The position numbers and the translations under genes were made by a program. From positions 47,739 to 111,738 of the forward strand of contig CAZXFW010000009.1 in assembly GCA_964640175.1 (NCBI GenBank): 64,000 bases of DNA, given 5' to 3'. The notes under the pieces were generated by a model that was not told the origin of the DNA, ran no database searches, and saw only the letters and a list, made by a program, of their open reading frames with translations. Within the stretch, counting starts at the first letter, position 1; the number at the start of each line of letters is the position of its first letter. This DNA comes from JACKDX01 sp964640175. Its GTDB lineage: Bacteria > Myxococcota_A > Polyangia > Polyangiales > GCA-016699535. Shown piece after piece: positions 34,401 to 43,892 of the stretch.

Positions 34401-35665
34401 GCAGTCTCTGCCATGGAAAGTGGGATGTAAAGCGAGGCGCGTGTCCCATGTTGAGGTTGAGACTCGAGTTCAAGTTTCCCCCCAAGACTTTCTGCAAATG
34501 CGCGTACTAGGAAAAGTCCGAGTCCCATTCCTCGACCTGGTTCTTTGGTAGTAAAAAAAGGATCTCCGGCATGTTCGAGGATGTCTGTTGGCATACCAGT
34601 GCCACAGTCTTCGACAGAAAGCACGAGGCATTCGTCTTGTTTCCCGATGTGCACAATGATGCGTTTGTCGCTGCTCGCGCTGGCATCAACAGCATTGCTT
34701 ACCAATGCTCCGAGTGATCGCAACGTATGTTCACGGGGTACAGAGAAATGATCGATGTTGTTACCGAGTTCGATATGTACGCGTGATGATATGGAGGGAT
34801 CGAGCCGTCGAAGCAAGGCTTCGGGGATATCGCTCGTGGCGATGTTTGCATTAGCAAGACCCAATTCCCAGCTTCCACTGAGCTTGCGAAGAATGTCGTG
34901 ACAGCGTTCGACTTCGTCTAAAATGAGATGAAGGTCTTCGGTAACATTATCCAGGTTTACACTGGAACTAATAGCACGACGTGCTTCATCCGCGGCGACA
35001 GCAATGGTGGCAAGAGGTGTGCTAAGTTCATGAGCTGCGCCTGCTGCAAGGGTTGTAAGCGATGTGGTCCTTCTACTTCGCTCAGCTCGTTCGCGTAGCG
35101 ATGCGAGTTCTTCACGTTGATGAGATATGGTGGTGGCAATACGACTGACATAATAAGAAATCAGTGCTGCTGCGAGCGCGAACGCAACCCACATCCCTTG
35201 TAAGTGTCCACTAAGCTGGTGGTGTTGTCCGTGTCCAGCGTGTTGTATCCCCGACCAAAGGAATAGAGATCCAAAGCACATGATTGCAAGTACAGCGATG
35301 ATAGTAGTCCACTGTGACCCGAGGACCACCGCGGCAAGTGTAATATGAACCAAGTAAAGTACACTAAACGGATTCATGGCACTTCCAGATGCGCCAAGCA
35401 GAAGTGTCAATAGCACGATGTCCAGCACCAGAATGCTTCCTATCGTGAGAGAAGAGCTGTGAAGGGGTTCGGTCCGATTCCAGGTAGCGAGTGCCACGTT
35501 TGAGAGGATGGTTAATCCAAAAGGAATCAAAGCAAGATGCCAGTTAACGGCTTCATCAAACCCGACTCTGGCTGTCAGCAGCGCAGCAGCTTGGCCCAAT
35601 GCAGTAAGCCATCGCAAGCGTACAAGCCAAGGTAGGCTTGCACTCGATTCAAGATCCTTAGACAT
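34397..35665 (-). CDS. regB: Redox sensor histidine kinase of the RegB/PrrB/ActS family
   Basis: This inner-membrane sensor kinase reads the redox state of the quinone pool. Six transmembrane helices occupy about residues 12-175. The quinone-site motif of RegB is present as GSAMNPF (94-100), conserved except for its second position. The H-box is TLAAGAAHELSTPLATI with His212, almost identical to RegB. The redox-active cysteine of RegB has its counterpart at Cys255 (EVERCHDILRKL). The ATP-binding domain has the N-box SLGALVSNAVDAS, G1 VEDCGTGMP and GMGLGLFL. At 422 residues it is full length. The gene is divergent from mntP with only 30 bases between start codons and overlaps regA by four bases. 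Confidence 0.93.
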   Translation of the reverse strand: MSKDLESSASLPWLVRLRWLTALGQAAALLTARVGFDEAVNWHLALIPFGLTILSNVALATWNRTEPLHSSSLTIGSILVLDIVLLTLLLGASGSAMNPFSVLYLVHITLAAVVLGSQWTTIIAVLAIMCFGSLFLWSGIQHAGHGQHHQLSGHLQGMWVAFALAAALISYYVSRIATTISHQREELASLRERAERSRRTTSLTTLAAGAAHELSTPLATIAVAADEARRAISSSVNLDNVTEDLHLILDEVERCHDILRKLSGSWELGLANANIATSDIPEALLRRLDPSISSRVHIELGNNIDHFSVPREHTLRSLGALVSNAVDASASSDKRIIVHIGKQDECLVLSVEDCGTGMPTDILEHAGDPFFTTKEPGRGMGLGLFLVRAFAESLGGKLELESQPQHGTRASLYIPLSMAETA

Positions 35666-35695
35666 GTGTGTAAAAGTTACCTTACTATAGGCTGC

Positions 35696-36268
35696 ATGCA
35701 GGTTAGCGCAATCTTTTTATTGGCAGTGGGTTTAGCCATGGATGCCACGGCAGTAGCAGCAGCCCGTGGCACCACAGTGCGCCGCATCGAGTTTCGACAT
35801 ATGTGCCTAGTGGGAGGACTTTTTGGAGGATTCCAGGCGATGATGCCGTTGTTAGGGTGGATGCTTGGCAAGGAAATGGGGCCATTTGTAGAGGCATGGG
35901 ATCACTGGATTGTGTTTGTGATGCTTACCACTCTAGGTGTGCACATGTTATGGGAAGCTCGGAGCGTGGCCGAGGATCACGATGCTTCTGAAGAAAAGGA
36001 TCCATTTGGTCTCAAAGTAATGAGTCTGCTTGCGATTGCTACGAGTATCGATGCATTTGCAGCAGGCATAACATTGCCGATGCTTCATGCTCCTTTAGGA
36101 TTTTCCATCCTGATTATTGGAGTGACTACTGCCATTCTTAGCGTAGCTGGATTGTTGGCAGGACGCTATTTTGGGGCTGTGCTAGGAAAGCGACTAGGTA
36201 TCGTTGGCGGATTGATCCTTATTGGTCTTGGATTCAAGACATTGCTTGAACATTTAGGGGTGATCTAG
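35696..36268 (+). CDS. mntP: Manganese efflux pump MntP
   Basis: This small inner-membrane protein exports Mn2+. The start is taken as ATG at 35696, which gives 190 residues, close to the E. coli protein. A GTG ten codons upstream would leave almost no room before the divergent regB start. Six helices are visible. The two family motifs are GLAMDATAVAAARG (near residue 13) and ATSIDAFAAGITLP (near 117), each with the conserved Asp. The stop is eight bases from the stop of the convergent diheme cytochrome gene. No manganese riboswitch of the yybP-ykoY type can fit in the short upstream region. Confidence 0.93.
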   Translation: MQVSAIFLLAVGLAMDATAVAAARGTTVRRIEFRHMCLVGGLFGGFQAMMPLLGWMLGKEMGPFVEAWDHWIVFVMLTTLGVHMLWEARSVAEDHDASEEKDPFGLKVMSLLAIATSIDAFAAGITLPMLHAPLGFSILIIGVTTAILSVAGLLAGRYFGAVLGKRLGIVGGLILIGLGFKTLLEHLGVI

Positions 36269-36276
36269 CTCTGGTG

Positions 36277-37416
36277 TTAAGGACAGCTTTGTGTGGTCGA
36301 TATCCACTCACGCACCAGTTCTACGGCTAAAGGATCTGTTACAGAAACTCCAAGAGGCGGCATACGATCAATGTCAGATTCAGGATCAATGCGAGCGAGT
36401 AGAGCGGATTGTTCAGGATCACCTGGCACGAATAGAACAGGATAGGCATACGCGGTTACAGACCGACTCGGTTCGTTGCATATTCCCATTTTGTTGAACG
36501 CAGTGGTGTACCGAAGATCAAACCGCAGGTTAGGAGATGTCCATCCTCCAGGCCGATGACAATGAGCACAATTGGCATGCAGGTAACTTTTCGCACGCTG
36601 TTCGATGGGTACTCGGGTGTCCATGGGATCGGGCAACTTGGGTAATGACTCTAAATCGATAAACGCCTGTTCATCGACATATCCCGCTTCGATCAAAGCA
36701 TCGATTTGTTCTGCTTTACGATGTCCATAATCAAAGACCCCATTTAACTGTTCATTGGTAGGACCAAGGACTGTGTGAGCTGCATCACTATGACAATAGG
36801 TGCACGCTTCTTCGTTGGGAAACAAATAATTGACTATGCGTGGCTTGTCATCACGTATTAAAGTGAAATTACCGATTTGCTGTTCCTGGACGAGATCGGC
36901 GTCCGAACTGTCGTCACGCCAACGATACGAAAAAAACCGCCAAGCTTCACCGGTGATCTGCATAAACCGAGTTTCTACTATGCGTTTTGAGGCTGGATCT
37001 GCATCGTCAAAGATAAAGCCAAATTCCTTAATCAGTAGGGATCCTGATGGAAATTGCCATACACCTTGAACATCCACATGGATTTGTTCCTCCAGTGGGA
37101 TCACCATATAACGATGTTTGTCTGCTCCATCAGTCCACAGGGCAGAGTTCACTCCATAAGGGATGACATCAGGGCTAAAGGTATGTGTTTGGACAGAAGA
37201 GAAGCATCCCGAAGCAGAGAGTAGTGCGGGTGGCTGTTGATCGGAGTCTAAATGGGCGAAACATTGTTGTGGTGCGCTTCGCAGAGGTAACGCCGGTAGT
37301 TTGGGGTCAGTCCCGCAGCCGGTTATGTACACGATGAGCAAACTGAGGACACACCATGGCCTTACTGAATAACTCTCAGATGTGCTGTCACCATCTAGTC
37401 CCGATAGTGCATACAT
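36277..37416 (-). CDS. Diheme c-type cytochrome lipoprotein (HNE_0200/SO2930-like)
   Basis: The product of 379 residues has a signal sequence ending in the lipobox ITGCG. It carries two heme c sites, CTYCH at about 205 and CAHCH at about 283 (ATG-start numbering). The surrounding sequence (YGVNSALWTDGADK, FPSGSLLIKEF, NYLFPNEEACTYC, ANCAHCHRPGG) matches a widespread family of secreted diheme proteins of unknown function in Gram-negative bacteria. The start is taken as the ATG at 37416 with AGGTG ahead. A GTG six bases upstream is possible. It probably acts in the periplasm or at the outer membrane. Proximity to regBA and a second cytochrome gene suggests a shared redox theme. Confidence 0.88.
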   Translation of the reverse strand: MYALSGLDGDSTSESYSVRPWCVLSLLIVYITGCGTDPKLPALPLRSAPQQCFAHLDSDQQPPALLSASGCFSSVQTHTFSPDVIPYGVNSALWTDGADKHRYMVIPLEEQIHVDVQGVWQFPSGSLLIKEFGFIFDDADPASKRIVETRFMQITGEAWRFFSYRWRDDSSDADLVQEQQIGNFTLIRDDKPRIVNYLFPNEEACTYCHSDAAHTVLGPTNEQLNGVFDYGHRKAEQIDALIEAGYVDEQAFIDLESLPKLPDPMDTRVPIEQRAKSYLHANCAHCHRPGGWTSPNLRFDLRYTTAFNKMGICNEPSRSVTAYAYPVLFVPGDPEQSALLARIDPESDIDRMPPLGVSVTDPLAVELVREWISTTQSCP

Positions 37417-37517
37417 GAACACCTAACAATTATACCCCTATCTACAAAGAGCGGCAAGAAAGGGAGTTTCGAGGCGGTTTACAATTTCTGCTATTTTTAT
37501 GCTCTACTTGTGAAGAA

Positions 37518-39089
37518 ATGGGTTTTCGTCAAACGCATCAGTGGATTGAGGATTTGCGTGTAAAAAGTGCTTATCCAAAAGCTGAGCAGTCTGATGTGGA
37601 AATGCTTGAGACTCATCTGTCATGGGTGTTTCTCGTTAAAGATAGAGTGTATAAACTGAAAAAGCCTGTCGATTTTGGTTTTGTTAATTTTACGACGCTT
37701 GAAGCACGAAAAGACGCCTGTGAGGCTGAAGTAAAACTCAACCGACGTTTAGCGCCCGACGTTTATCTTGGCATCCGTGCAGTGTACCGATCTTTGGATG
37801 GGACTTATTCTTTTGTGGTGCAAGGGGCTGTAGTGGACTGGGCCGTGTACATGCGACGTCTGCCGCAGGAAGTACGTGCTGATACGCTTCTTTCAGAGGG
37901 CGATCTCGATGTGCGCAAGATTGATCTGTTGGCACGTCAAATAGCAGAGTTTCATGCACATTGTATGTCAAACAAGAGCATTAGCGAGCTTGGAAAGCCG
38001 GAGGCAATCAGGGTTAATGTTGAAGAAAATTTTGAACAAACTCGGAGCAGTATTACCGCATGTATCAGTCAAGAAGAAGCAAACACTTTAAGAAAGTGGC
38101 AGCTTGATTTTCTTGGCAGTCAACATGACCGTTTCATGGAGCGCGTTCATGCTGGACATATCCGAGATGGGCATGGTGATTTGCGGTTAGAGCACGCCTA
38201 TTGGATCGATGGAAAATGGACGATTATCGATTGCATCGAATTTAATGATCGCTTTCGATATGCTGACACCTGTGCAGATGTGGCATTCATGGCCATGGAT
38301 TTATCAGCGCAGGGACAGCAAACGTTATCAGAACGGTTTGTTGCTCAATATGCGATAGAGAGCAATGATTTCGGCCTTTATCCTCTCTTGGATTTCTATC
38401 AAAGCTACCGGGCGTACGTGCGTGGGAAAGTGGCGCTACTTAGCAGAGAAGATGCTTCGGAAATCGCTCCTGAATTGCTTGCCAAGGCGAGACATTACTT
38501 TTTGCTGTCTCTCGCGGTGGGTCATAAGCCTTTTGTTCCTCCACGTGTCATTGCAGTCGGTGGCATGATTGCCTCTGGCAAGAGTACCTTAGCCGATCGA
38601 TTGGCAATGGAGTTGGCATGTCCGGTCGTGGATACCGATCGGACACGTAAACATATGCTTGGCGTTGATGCGACTACATCAATGAATCAAGGATTATGGA
38701 CGGGCGCTTATGATGAGGCAGTAAGCCATCGAGTATATGCTGAATTGTTCACGCGGGCTCGTCAGGTGTTGGATTCCAAACGCTCGGTGGTATTGGATGC
38801 TTCGTTTCGCACTGCAATTGCGCGTCAACAGGCAAAGCAGTTAGCAAACGAATATGGACTTCCTTTTTTGTTTATCGAATGCCAAGTGTCCAAAGACGTT
38901 GCATTAGAGCGTCTAACTTCTCGTAGTCAGATGCCTAGTGTCTCGGATGCACGTTCTGAGCTTTATGAAAGCTTTTTCGCTGCGTATGAACCAGTACACG
39001 AGTTCGATTCTTCGGATCATATGGTGGTGCAAACGATAGGCAATGTCGATGAAACAGTGGCGAAAATTCGTGACTTTGTCTTTGGATAA
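37518..39089 (+). CDS. Fused aminoglycoside-phosphotransferase-like and P-loop kinase protein
   Basis: This cytoplasmic two-domain protein is of unknown substrate. Residues of about 1-330 resemble the APH/choline-kinase fold, with the catalytic-loop motif HGD at 219-221 (DGHGDLRLEH) and the following metal site in IDCIEFNDRFRYAD. Residues of about 340-523 form an AAA/kinase-like P-loop domain with Walker A GGMIASGKST at 348-357 and a later DASFRTAIAR. This fusion is widespread in bacteria and usually annotated simply as an AAA-family ATPase. No resistance phenotype can be inferred from the APH similarity. The gene stands alone on the plus strand, convergent with cls. Confidence 0.88.
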   Translation: MGFRQTHQWIEDLRVKSAYPKAEQSDVEMLETHLSWVFLVKDRVYKLKKPVDFGFVNFTTLEARKDACEAEVKLNRRLAPDVYLGIRAVYRSLDGTYSFVVQGAVVDWAVYMRRLPQEVRADTLLSEGDLDVRKIDLLARQIAEFHAHCMSNKSISELGKPEAIRVNVEENFEQTRSSITACISQEEANTLRKWQLDFLGSQHDRFMERVHAGHIRDGHGDLRLEHAYWIDGKWTIIDCIEFNDRFRYADTCADVAFMAMDLSAQGQQTLSERFVAQYAIESNDFGLYPLLDFYQSYRAYVRGKVALLSREDASEIAPELLAKARHYFLLSLAVGHKPFVPPRVIAVGGMIASGKSTLADRLAMELACPVVDTDRTRKHMLGVDATTSMNQGLWTGAYDEAVSHRVYAELFTRARQVLDSKRSVVLDASFRTAIARQQAKQLANEYGLPFLFIECQVSKDVALERLTSRSQMPSVSDARSELYESFFAAYEPVHEFDSSDHMVVQTIGNVDETVAKIRDFVFG

Positions 39090-39103
39090 ATCGCATTGTC
39101 ACG

Positions 39104-40603
39104 CTAGAGGTAAGGCGAGAGCAATCGTGCCAAGCCATCACGCACACGTGCGACAAAGGAACGTCCATCGACATCTTGTAAGGTAATGCGTTTTGCATTG
39201 TGGATTCGTTGGTCTACTAGGCGAGCAAGCGATTGTGCACAATCACGGTTATAGCACTCTAAGTTGAATTCAAAATTCAAGCGCAAGCTTCGAGCGTCCC
39301 AGTTGCTAGAACCTACGAGTGCCCATATGTCATCGACAATAAACAGTTTCGTATGATCAAAGGGTGCAGGAGAAAGGTACACATTGCATCCAGGGGTCAA
39401 TATTTGCCAAAGCACGGCTTGGGTGGCCCACTGGACTAAAAGAATGTTGTTTTTTTCAGGCAAGATGATGTCAATGTGAATGCCTTTTCTGGCAGCTACT
39501 GCTAACGCCGCAATCAATGCTTGATCCGGCAGAAAGTAGGGTGTCACAATTTTAATAGACGTCTGGGCTGCGCTGATGGCACCCATGAACAGTGCGTGCA
39601 TATTCTCGATGACATCATCGGGACCATCACCAATGCCGCGCGTAAGACAGGTCCCGGTCGCTTGAAGTTCTGGAAACCAGATTGCTCCCTTCAGCACTTC
39701 TTTGGTGGTAAACGTCCAGTCTTCCACAAAAACACGTTGAAGCTCGGCTACCACTGGGCCAGTGACACGGAAATGCACATCGCGTATGCGACGAGGGCCT
39801 GCTTCGGTGACAAGGTGGCCCTGGCGAATGTTCATGCCACCCATAAATCCATACTGACCGTCGACCACCATAATCTTGCGGTGGCTGCGCAAGTTTAAAA
39901 AGAGCAGGCTGCTGGGAGAGAGCGTGGGCAAGAAACGTGCAACCGGCACTTTGGCACGTTTAAGTTTCCAGTGAATTGGGGGAAAGGAGTACCTTGCGCC
40001 TACCGCATCGATTAACACGCGAACTTCTACGCCACGATGTACGGCAGCGGTCAGGGCATCGACAATTTTTTGGCCTAACGGATCATTATCAAAAATGTAC
40101 GTTGCCAGGGTAATTGAGTGGTTAGCTTTCTCGATGGCGGCAAGCATGGCGGGATACGCTTGTTCACCATTAATGAGAGGTTCCAGGTGATTGCCCGTGA
40201 CCAATCGAGATTCGGTAATAGCATTGCCAAGGGTCATCAATCGAGCAAGATGTGTATCTTGAAGCCCTACGGTGGCTGAAAAATCCGCGGACGTGCATAC
40301 ATGTGCACCCACGGTGTATTCCATCCGCCAACGTTCGCTTCGGAGTTCCAAAGCTCGCCTGCGAATGCGGTTGATGCCCAATAATCCATAAAGAATCACT
40401 CCGATAAAAGGGACAAGCCAAATCAGTCCGACCCATCCTACGGCAGCGCGACTATCACGTTTGTGTAGTACGGCATGGGCAGAGGCAAGAACACTCAAGC
40501 TGATTGAAAGTATCCAAACGATATGGGGCCACAGTTCTAAGAGTTGCTCTCGCATAGCCGGATACGACTCTATGACGAAGCGCATGAATTGAACATCACT
40601 CAT
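39104..40603 (-). CDS. cls: Cardiolipin synthase (phospholipase D family)
   Basis: This inner-membrane enzyme condenses two phosphatidylglycerol molecules into cardiolipin and glycerol. An N-terminal region with two transmembrane helices (about 30-75, WILSISLSVLASAH and VGLIWLVPFIGVILYG) precedes two phospholipase D catalytic motifs. These are His241-x-Lys243-x4-Asp248 (HRKIMVVDG) and His417-x-Lys419-x4-Asp424 (HTKLFIVDD). At 499 residues it is close to E. coli ClsA. The start is taken as ATG at 40603, and a TTG nine bases upstream is also open. It converges on the kinase-fusion gene with 14 bases between the stops. Confidence 0.93.
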   Translation of the reverse strand: MSDVQFMRFVIESYPAMREQLLELWPHIVWILSISLSVLASAHAVLHKRDSRAAVGWVGLIWLVPFIGVILYGLLGINRIRRRALELRSERWRMEYTVGAHVCTSADFSATVGLQDTHLARLMTLGNAITESRLVTGNHLEPLINGEQAYPAMLAAIEKANHSITLATYIFDNDPLGQKIVDALTAAVHRGVEVRVLIDAVGARYSFPPIHWKLKRAKVPVARFLPTLSPSSLLFLNLRSHRKIMVVDGQYGFMGGMNIRQGHLVTEAGPRRIRDVHFRVTGPVVAELQRVFVEDWTFTTKEVLKGAIWFPELQATGTCLTRGIGDGPDDVIENMHALFMGAISAAQTSIKIVTPYFLPDQALIAALAVAARKGIHIDIILPEKNNILLVQWATQAVLWQILTPGCNVYLSPAPFDHTKLFIVDDIWALVGSSNWDARSLRLNFEFNLECYNRDCAQSLARLVDQRIHNAKRITLQDVDGRSFVARVRDGLARLLSPYL

Positions 40604-40650
40604 TGTCGACAAGTAATACGCTGTGAGTTGAAAAAGGCTTTAGTGGTGAG

Positions 40651-41826
40651 TTACTGAGGCCTTACGCCCACATAAAAGGCATTGCTGGTATATGGCTCGT
40701 ACGTTTGAACGTACGTTAGGGCACCAGTATTACTGTTGACAAAGAATGTCGTTAGGTTAGGCGAGGTAGTGTTCGCAACGCCAAGCCATTCATCGTTGGA
40801 CGCAAGCGTGAAGGTTCGTGCACCGGTTCCCTGGGCACTCACGGCACCAAGGCGTGTGAGCTTGCCGTCGGACTGTACTTCGAAAGAGACTATTTCGTTA
40901 CGTGGATCGCGATTAACAGTAAACACATAGTGACCGTCGGCAGAAACATGGATGTCCGACGCGGTACTTCCTGTAGTCACGCCCGCAGGTAACGTAGAGA
41001 CATCCTGAAGTTGGCTAAGTGCTCCCGTAGAAGTGTCAAGACTGTACACGATAACATGGCTACTAGACTCCCCCAGCACGTATGCAATGTTAAGTGAGGG
41101 GTGAAAATCCATGTGTCTGGGGCCTGTACCCGCAGGCGTCGCGACAGAGCCAAGGGAGGCCAACACTCCTGTGTCTTCGTTGAGTTCAAAGCGCACGACA
41201 TGATCGGAGTCTCGACAAGGTACATACACCCAGCGGTTTGAGCGATGTATTCGTATCTGATGGGCACGCTTGCAGAAGTTGGGTGAGCCTGCACCGCCAA
41301 ACGTTTGGGTAACACTGCCTGGAATGGCATTCGTCTGAATGGGAAAAACCTGAATGGCATTGCCCTGAAAAGTGACTGCAACAATCCACTGGCCGGTGTG
41401 ATCCACTTCCAAGTGGGTGCCTTGATTCGCCATGGTTGCTGACCCCAAAAACACCGGTGTCTCCGATGAGGTGAGCGAAAACGCTTCTACACGGTTTTCG
41501 TTGACGGCATACAGATGGTTTCCGGTGGGTGAGAAAGCCAAAAAACGCATGCTGCCCGCCTGGGTCACGCTTCCCAGTAGCTCGAGGCTATTAGGAGCGT
41601 GGCCTTTGTACACTGTGATCGTCCCGTTAAGCTCTGCGGTATATACGAGAGAAATCGTCTCTGGATTGGAGCCACTGTCGCTATCACCATCAACGGCGGC
41701 ATCATCAAGCGGTGCATCCGAAGCTCCATCGGAAGCTGCATCGCTGTGATGAGGCTCATGCTTTTCGGAAGTGCTACTGCAATTTGCAGTAACCCAGAGC
41801 ATGCCTATCAGGATAAACTGCTTCAT
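40651..41826 (-). CDS. Lactonase-family (YncE/YbhE-like) beta-propeller lipoprotein
   Basis: The 391-residue product has a lipobox-like VTANC and a low-complexity Asp/Ser/Ala linker (residues of about 25-55). A seven-bladed propeller follows, with the lactonase-family motif GTGPRHMDFHPS and repeated blade endings (TGALSQLQD, DGKLTRLGAVS, TGALTYVQT). Enzymes of this fold include 6-phosphogluconolactonase, but the lipid anchor argues against a role in the cytoplasmic pentose pathway, so the substrate is unknown. The ATG overlaps the stop of the TolC-like gene by four bases (ATGA), so it is the last gene of a TetR-TolC-propeller operon. Confidence 0.85.
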   Translation of the reverse strand: MKQFILIGMLWVTANCSSTSEKHEPHHSDAASDGASDAPLDDAAVDGDSDSGSNPETISLVYTAELNGTITVYKGHAPNSLELLGSVTQAGSMRFLAFSPTGNHLYAVNENRVEAFSLTSSETPVFLGSATMANQGTHLEVDHTGQWIVAVTFQGNAIQVFPIQTNAIPGSVTQTFGGAGSPNFCKRAHQIRIHRSNRWVYVPCRDSDHVVRFELNEDTGVLASLGSVATPAGTGPRHMDFHPSLNIAYVLGESSSHVIVYSLDTSTGALSQLQDVSTLPAGVTTGSTASDIHVSADGHYVFTVNRDPRNEIVSFEVQSDGKLTRLGAVSAQGTGARTFTLASNDEWLGVANTTSPNLTTFFVNSNTGALTYVQTYEPYTSNAFYVGVRPQ

Positions 41827-43238
41827 GAGCTGTGATCGCTCTTTTCAGGAGCAGCTTTGCCTATGAGATATTGCAGGCGCGCGCGAATCACTTTTAGCGC
41901 GGCATACGCATTGATATGGAGCAGTTGAGAGCGCCGCCACGCAATCTGAGCTTCCAGGACTTCGTTGGATGTGGCTTCACCGGCTTCGAGCAAGTCGCGC
42001 CGTACACGCCAGGCTTCTTCTGAAGCACGCACGGCGTCCTTAGTGGCTTCTATGGTGCGTTGCGCGGCAATATAGTCGCTGCAAGTTTTGGAGGCTTCTA
42101 TGGTAATCTCATTTTCAAGCTTTTCGAGATCGATGCGTGCGCGTTGAATTTCAAGTTCGGCCTGTTCAACGTTGACCTTACCAAGGACAAAATCGTTGGG
42201 AGACCAACGTAAAACCGCGCCGACATTCCATGTGGCGCGAAACTCCTCTGTAAGAGGGGTGTATCGTGTATTTGGATTGGCATAGTCGAGGTTGCCAACC
42301 ACGGCAAGGTTGGGTAAGCGACGCGCTTGTTCTGCTTGCATCGAAGCATCGCGCACCTTAGCCAATGAACGTAATGCCTTAAGCTCAGGGCGGTTACGCA
42401 AGGCTTGGCCAAGCATTGTTTGAGGGTTTGCAGGTGTGTTGGCACTGTACGCAAAGATATCTTCGTTGACCTCTATCTGTGCGTCTGACTTCAAGTAAAG
42501 GAGGCGACGTAACCGATCTCTGGCAACTGTTACATTTGCTTCAGCGATGGCAAGTTGCGAGATGGAATCGGAAAGCTGCGCCTGAGCCTGCATGCTGTCA
42601 GCTTTGGTGACACTGCCCACTTCATAGAGGGCATGAAGATCTTTGACGTAGGATTCCAGTTGTTGAACGCTTTCTTGAGCGACCTTTGCTGCAGCCAGCG
42701 CACGTACATAATCGTAAAACGATTCACGGGCTTGCAAAGCAATGCGCTGGACTTCGGTTTGTGCTTGGTATTTAGCAACGTCAGCGTTGTGGTCGACTGC
42801 ATTATAGGTGGGCAAAATCTTGAGAAAGTAGTCTGTGACGGGAATAGTCACCGTGGCTTGAAGAAGATAATTATTCAAGATAACAGGAAAAGGGTTGTCG
42901 AATGTTTGTCCACCGAAGTTCAAAGGAGGGTACGTTACAGGGGAAAGACGGGTATAGCTTGCTGTGAGATCCAACTCTGGGGCAAACATGGCAGCATTGA
43001 TATCGACTGCGTCATCCGCTTGAGCTTTGGAAGCTTTGGCAAAACGTACACTGGGGGCAACTTTGATAGCGAGAGCCGCTGTTGTCTCTGCCGTAAGTAT
43101 TGCCACTTGCACTCTTTTTGATTGCGTCACAGGTGCAGAGGTGGTGGTGTCTTGAGGCGGAGTCTGGGCGATTCCTGCAGAGGAATAGAGAAGTGTGGCA
43201 GATAGCACAGTGGCAAATGTGCGATTAAGCTGTGGCAT
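41823..43238 (-). CDS. TolC-family outer membrane efflux protein
   Basis: The start is taken as ATG at 43238, with AAAGGA six bases ahead, inside the last codons of the TetR gene. The product is 471 residues with a clear signal peptide (TFATVLSATLLYSSAGIAQ). The body holds the two structural repeats of TolC-like tunnels, with long coiled-coil helices (ARESFYDYVRALAAAKVAQ, YEVGSVTKADSMQAQAQL, LEAGEATSNEVLEAQIAW). It is an outer-membrane channel for efflux or type I secretion. No inner-membrane pump or adaptor lies in the operon, so it must work with partners encoded elsewhere or have a different role alongside the propeller lipoprotein. Confidence 0.92.
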   Translation of the reverse strand: MPQLNRTFATVLSATLLYSSAGIAQTPPQDTTTSAPVTQSKRVQVAILTAETTAALAIKVAPSVRFAKASKAQADDAVDINAAMFAPELDLTASYTRLSPVTYPPLNFGGQTFDNPFPVILNNYLLQATVTIPVTDYFLKILPTYNAVDHNADVAKYQAQTEVQRIALQARESFYDYVRALAAAKVAQESVQQLESYVKDLHALYEVGSVTKADSMQAQAQLSDSISQLAIAEANVTVARDRLRRLLYLKSDAQIEVNEDIFAYSANTPANPQTMLGQALRNRPELKALRSLAKVRDASMQAEQARRLPNLAVVGNLDYANPNTRYTPLTEEFRATWNVGAVLRWSPNDFVLGKVNVEQAELEIQRARIDLEKLENEITIEASKTCSDYIAAQRTIEATKDAVRASEEAWRVRRDLLEAGEATSNEVLEAQIAWRRSQLLHINAYAALKVIRARLQYLIGKAAPEKSDHSS

Positions 43239-43857
43239 AGCGTTCCTTTGGTAGCTCAATGGGTCCTTCAAGACCGTGAAAGAAAAAATCCAACATTTGA
43301 GGAATAATATCTTCAAAACAGGGAGAGGGATTCCGTAGCCAATACAAAAAGAACGTATGTGTGATTCCCCAATATGCCAGAGCGGCGGAGGTAGCGTTGT
43401 GTTCTCCAAGCTCTTGAGTGCTTGCATGCTCAGTGAACCAAGCAATAAGCTGATCAATGCAGCGCTGCTTTAAATCAAACGTGTATCGTTTGCTGGAAGA
43501 TAAAGCCGGCAGTCCCTTTTGGATGAAAAAAAGAAACAAGTCTTTACGGCGGATAATCCAGGCATGCTGATGTCGTATTAAAAGCTCAAGCTTTTGGCGA
43601 AGTGTCAGGCCTTGGGGAAAAGACAATTGATAAATCTGGTCGGACTCTTCGATGATCATGTCAAGAAGCCCATCGAGAATAGCTCGCTTACCGGTGAAAT
43701 AACTGTAGAGGGAAGGCGCTGTGTAGCCCGCGGCCTTGGCCACTTCGTGTACAGAAGCAGCGGTGTAACCTTTTTTAGCAAACACTTCTGCGGCAGCTTC
43801 CAGAATGTGCAGCCGAGTTTGTGCAATTTCACGTTCTTGTCTTCGGGGACGAGTCAT
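43225..43857 (-). CDS. TetR-family transcriptional regulator
   Basis: This is a dimeric DNA-binding repressor. The N-terminal helix-turn-helix is typical (RLHILEAAAEVFAKKGYTAASVHEVAKAAGYT then SLYSYFTGKRAIL), and the C-terminal ligand domain is not assignable to a ligand. The start is taken as ATG at 43857 rather than the ATG at 43896, because the latter lies inside the -10 element of the promoter proposed just upstream. The gene overlaps the TolC-like gene by 14 bases. It probably represses its own operon, TetR-TolC-propeller, through the inverted repeat at 43904-43922. Confidence 0.9.
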   Translation of the reverse strand: MTRPRRQEREIAQTRLHILEAAAEVFAKKGYTAASVHEVAKAAGYTAPSLYSYFTGKRAILDGLLDMIIEESDQIYQLSFPQGLTLRQKLELLIRHQHAWIIRRKDLFLFFIQKGLPALSSSKRYTFDLKQRCIDQLIAWFTEHASTQELGEHNATSAALAYWGITHTFFLYWLRNPSPCFEDIIPQMLDFFFHGLEGPIELPKERYATA

Positions 43858-43892
43858 TGTAAGACGCAGGCATTTCTTGTTTAATGGTCGTT

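Noticed and set aside
37518..39089. The APH-like kinase fusion considered as an aminoglycoside resistance gene
   Set aside because: The HGD motif is shared by many small-molecule kinases, and the fused P-loop domain marks a widespread family with no known resistance role.
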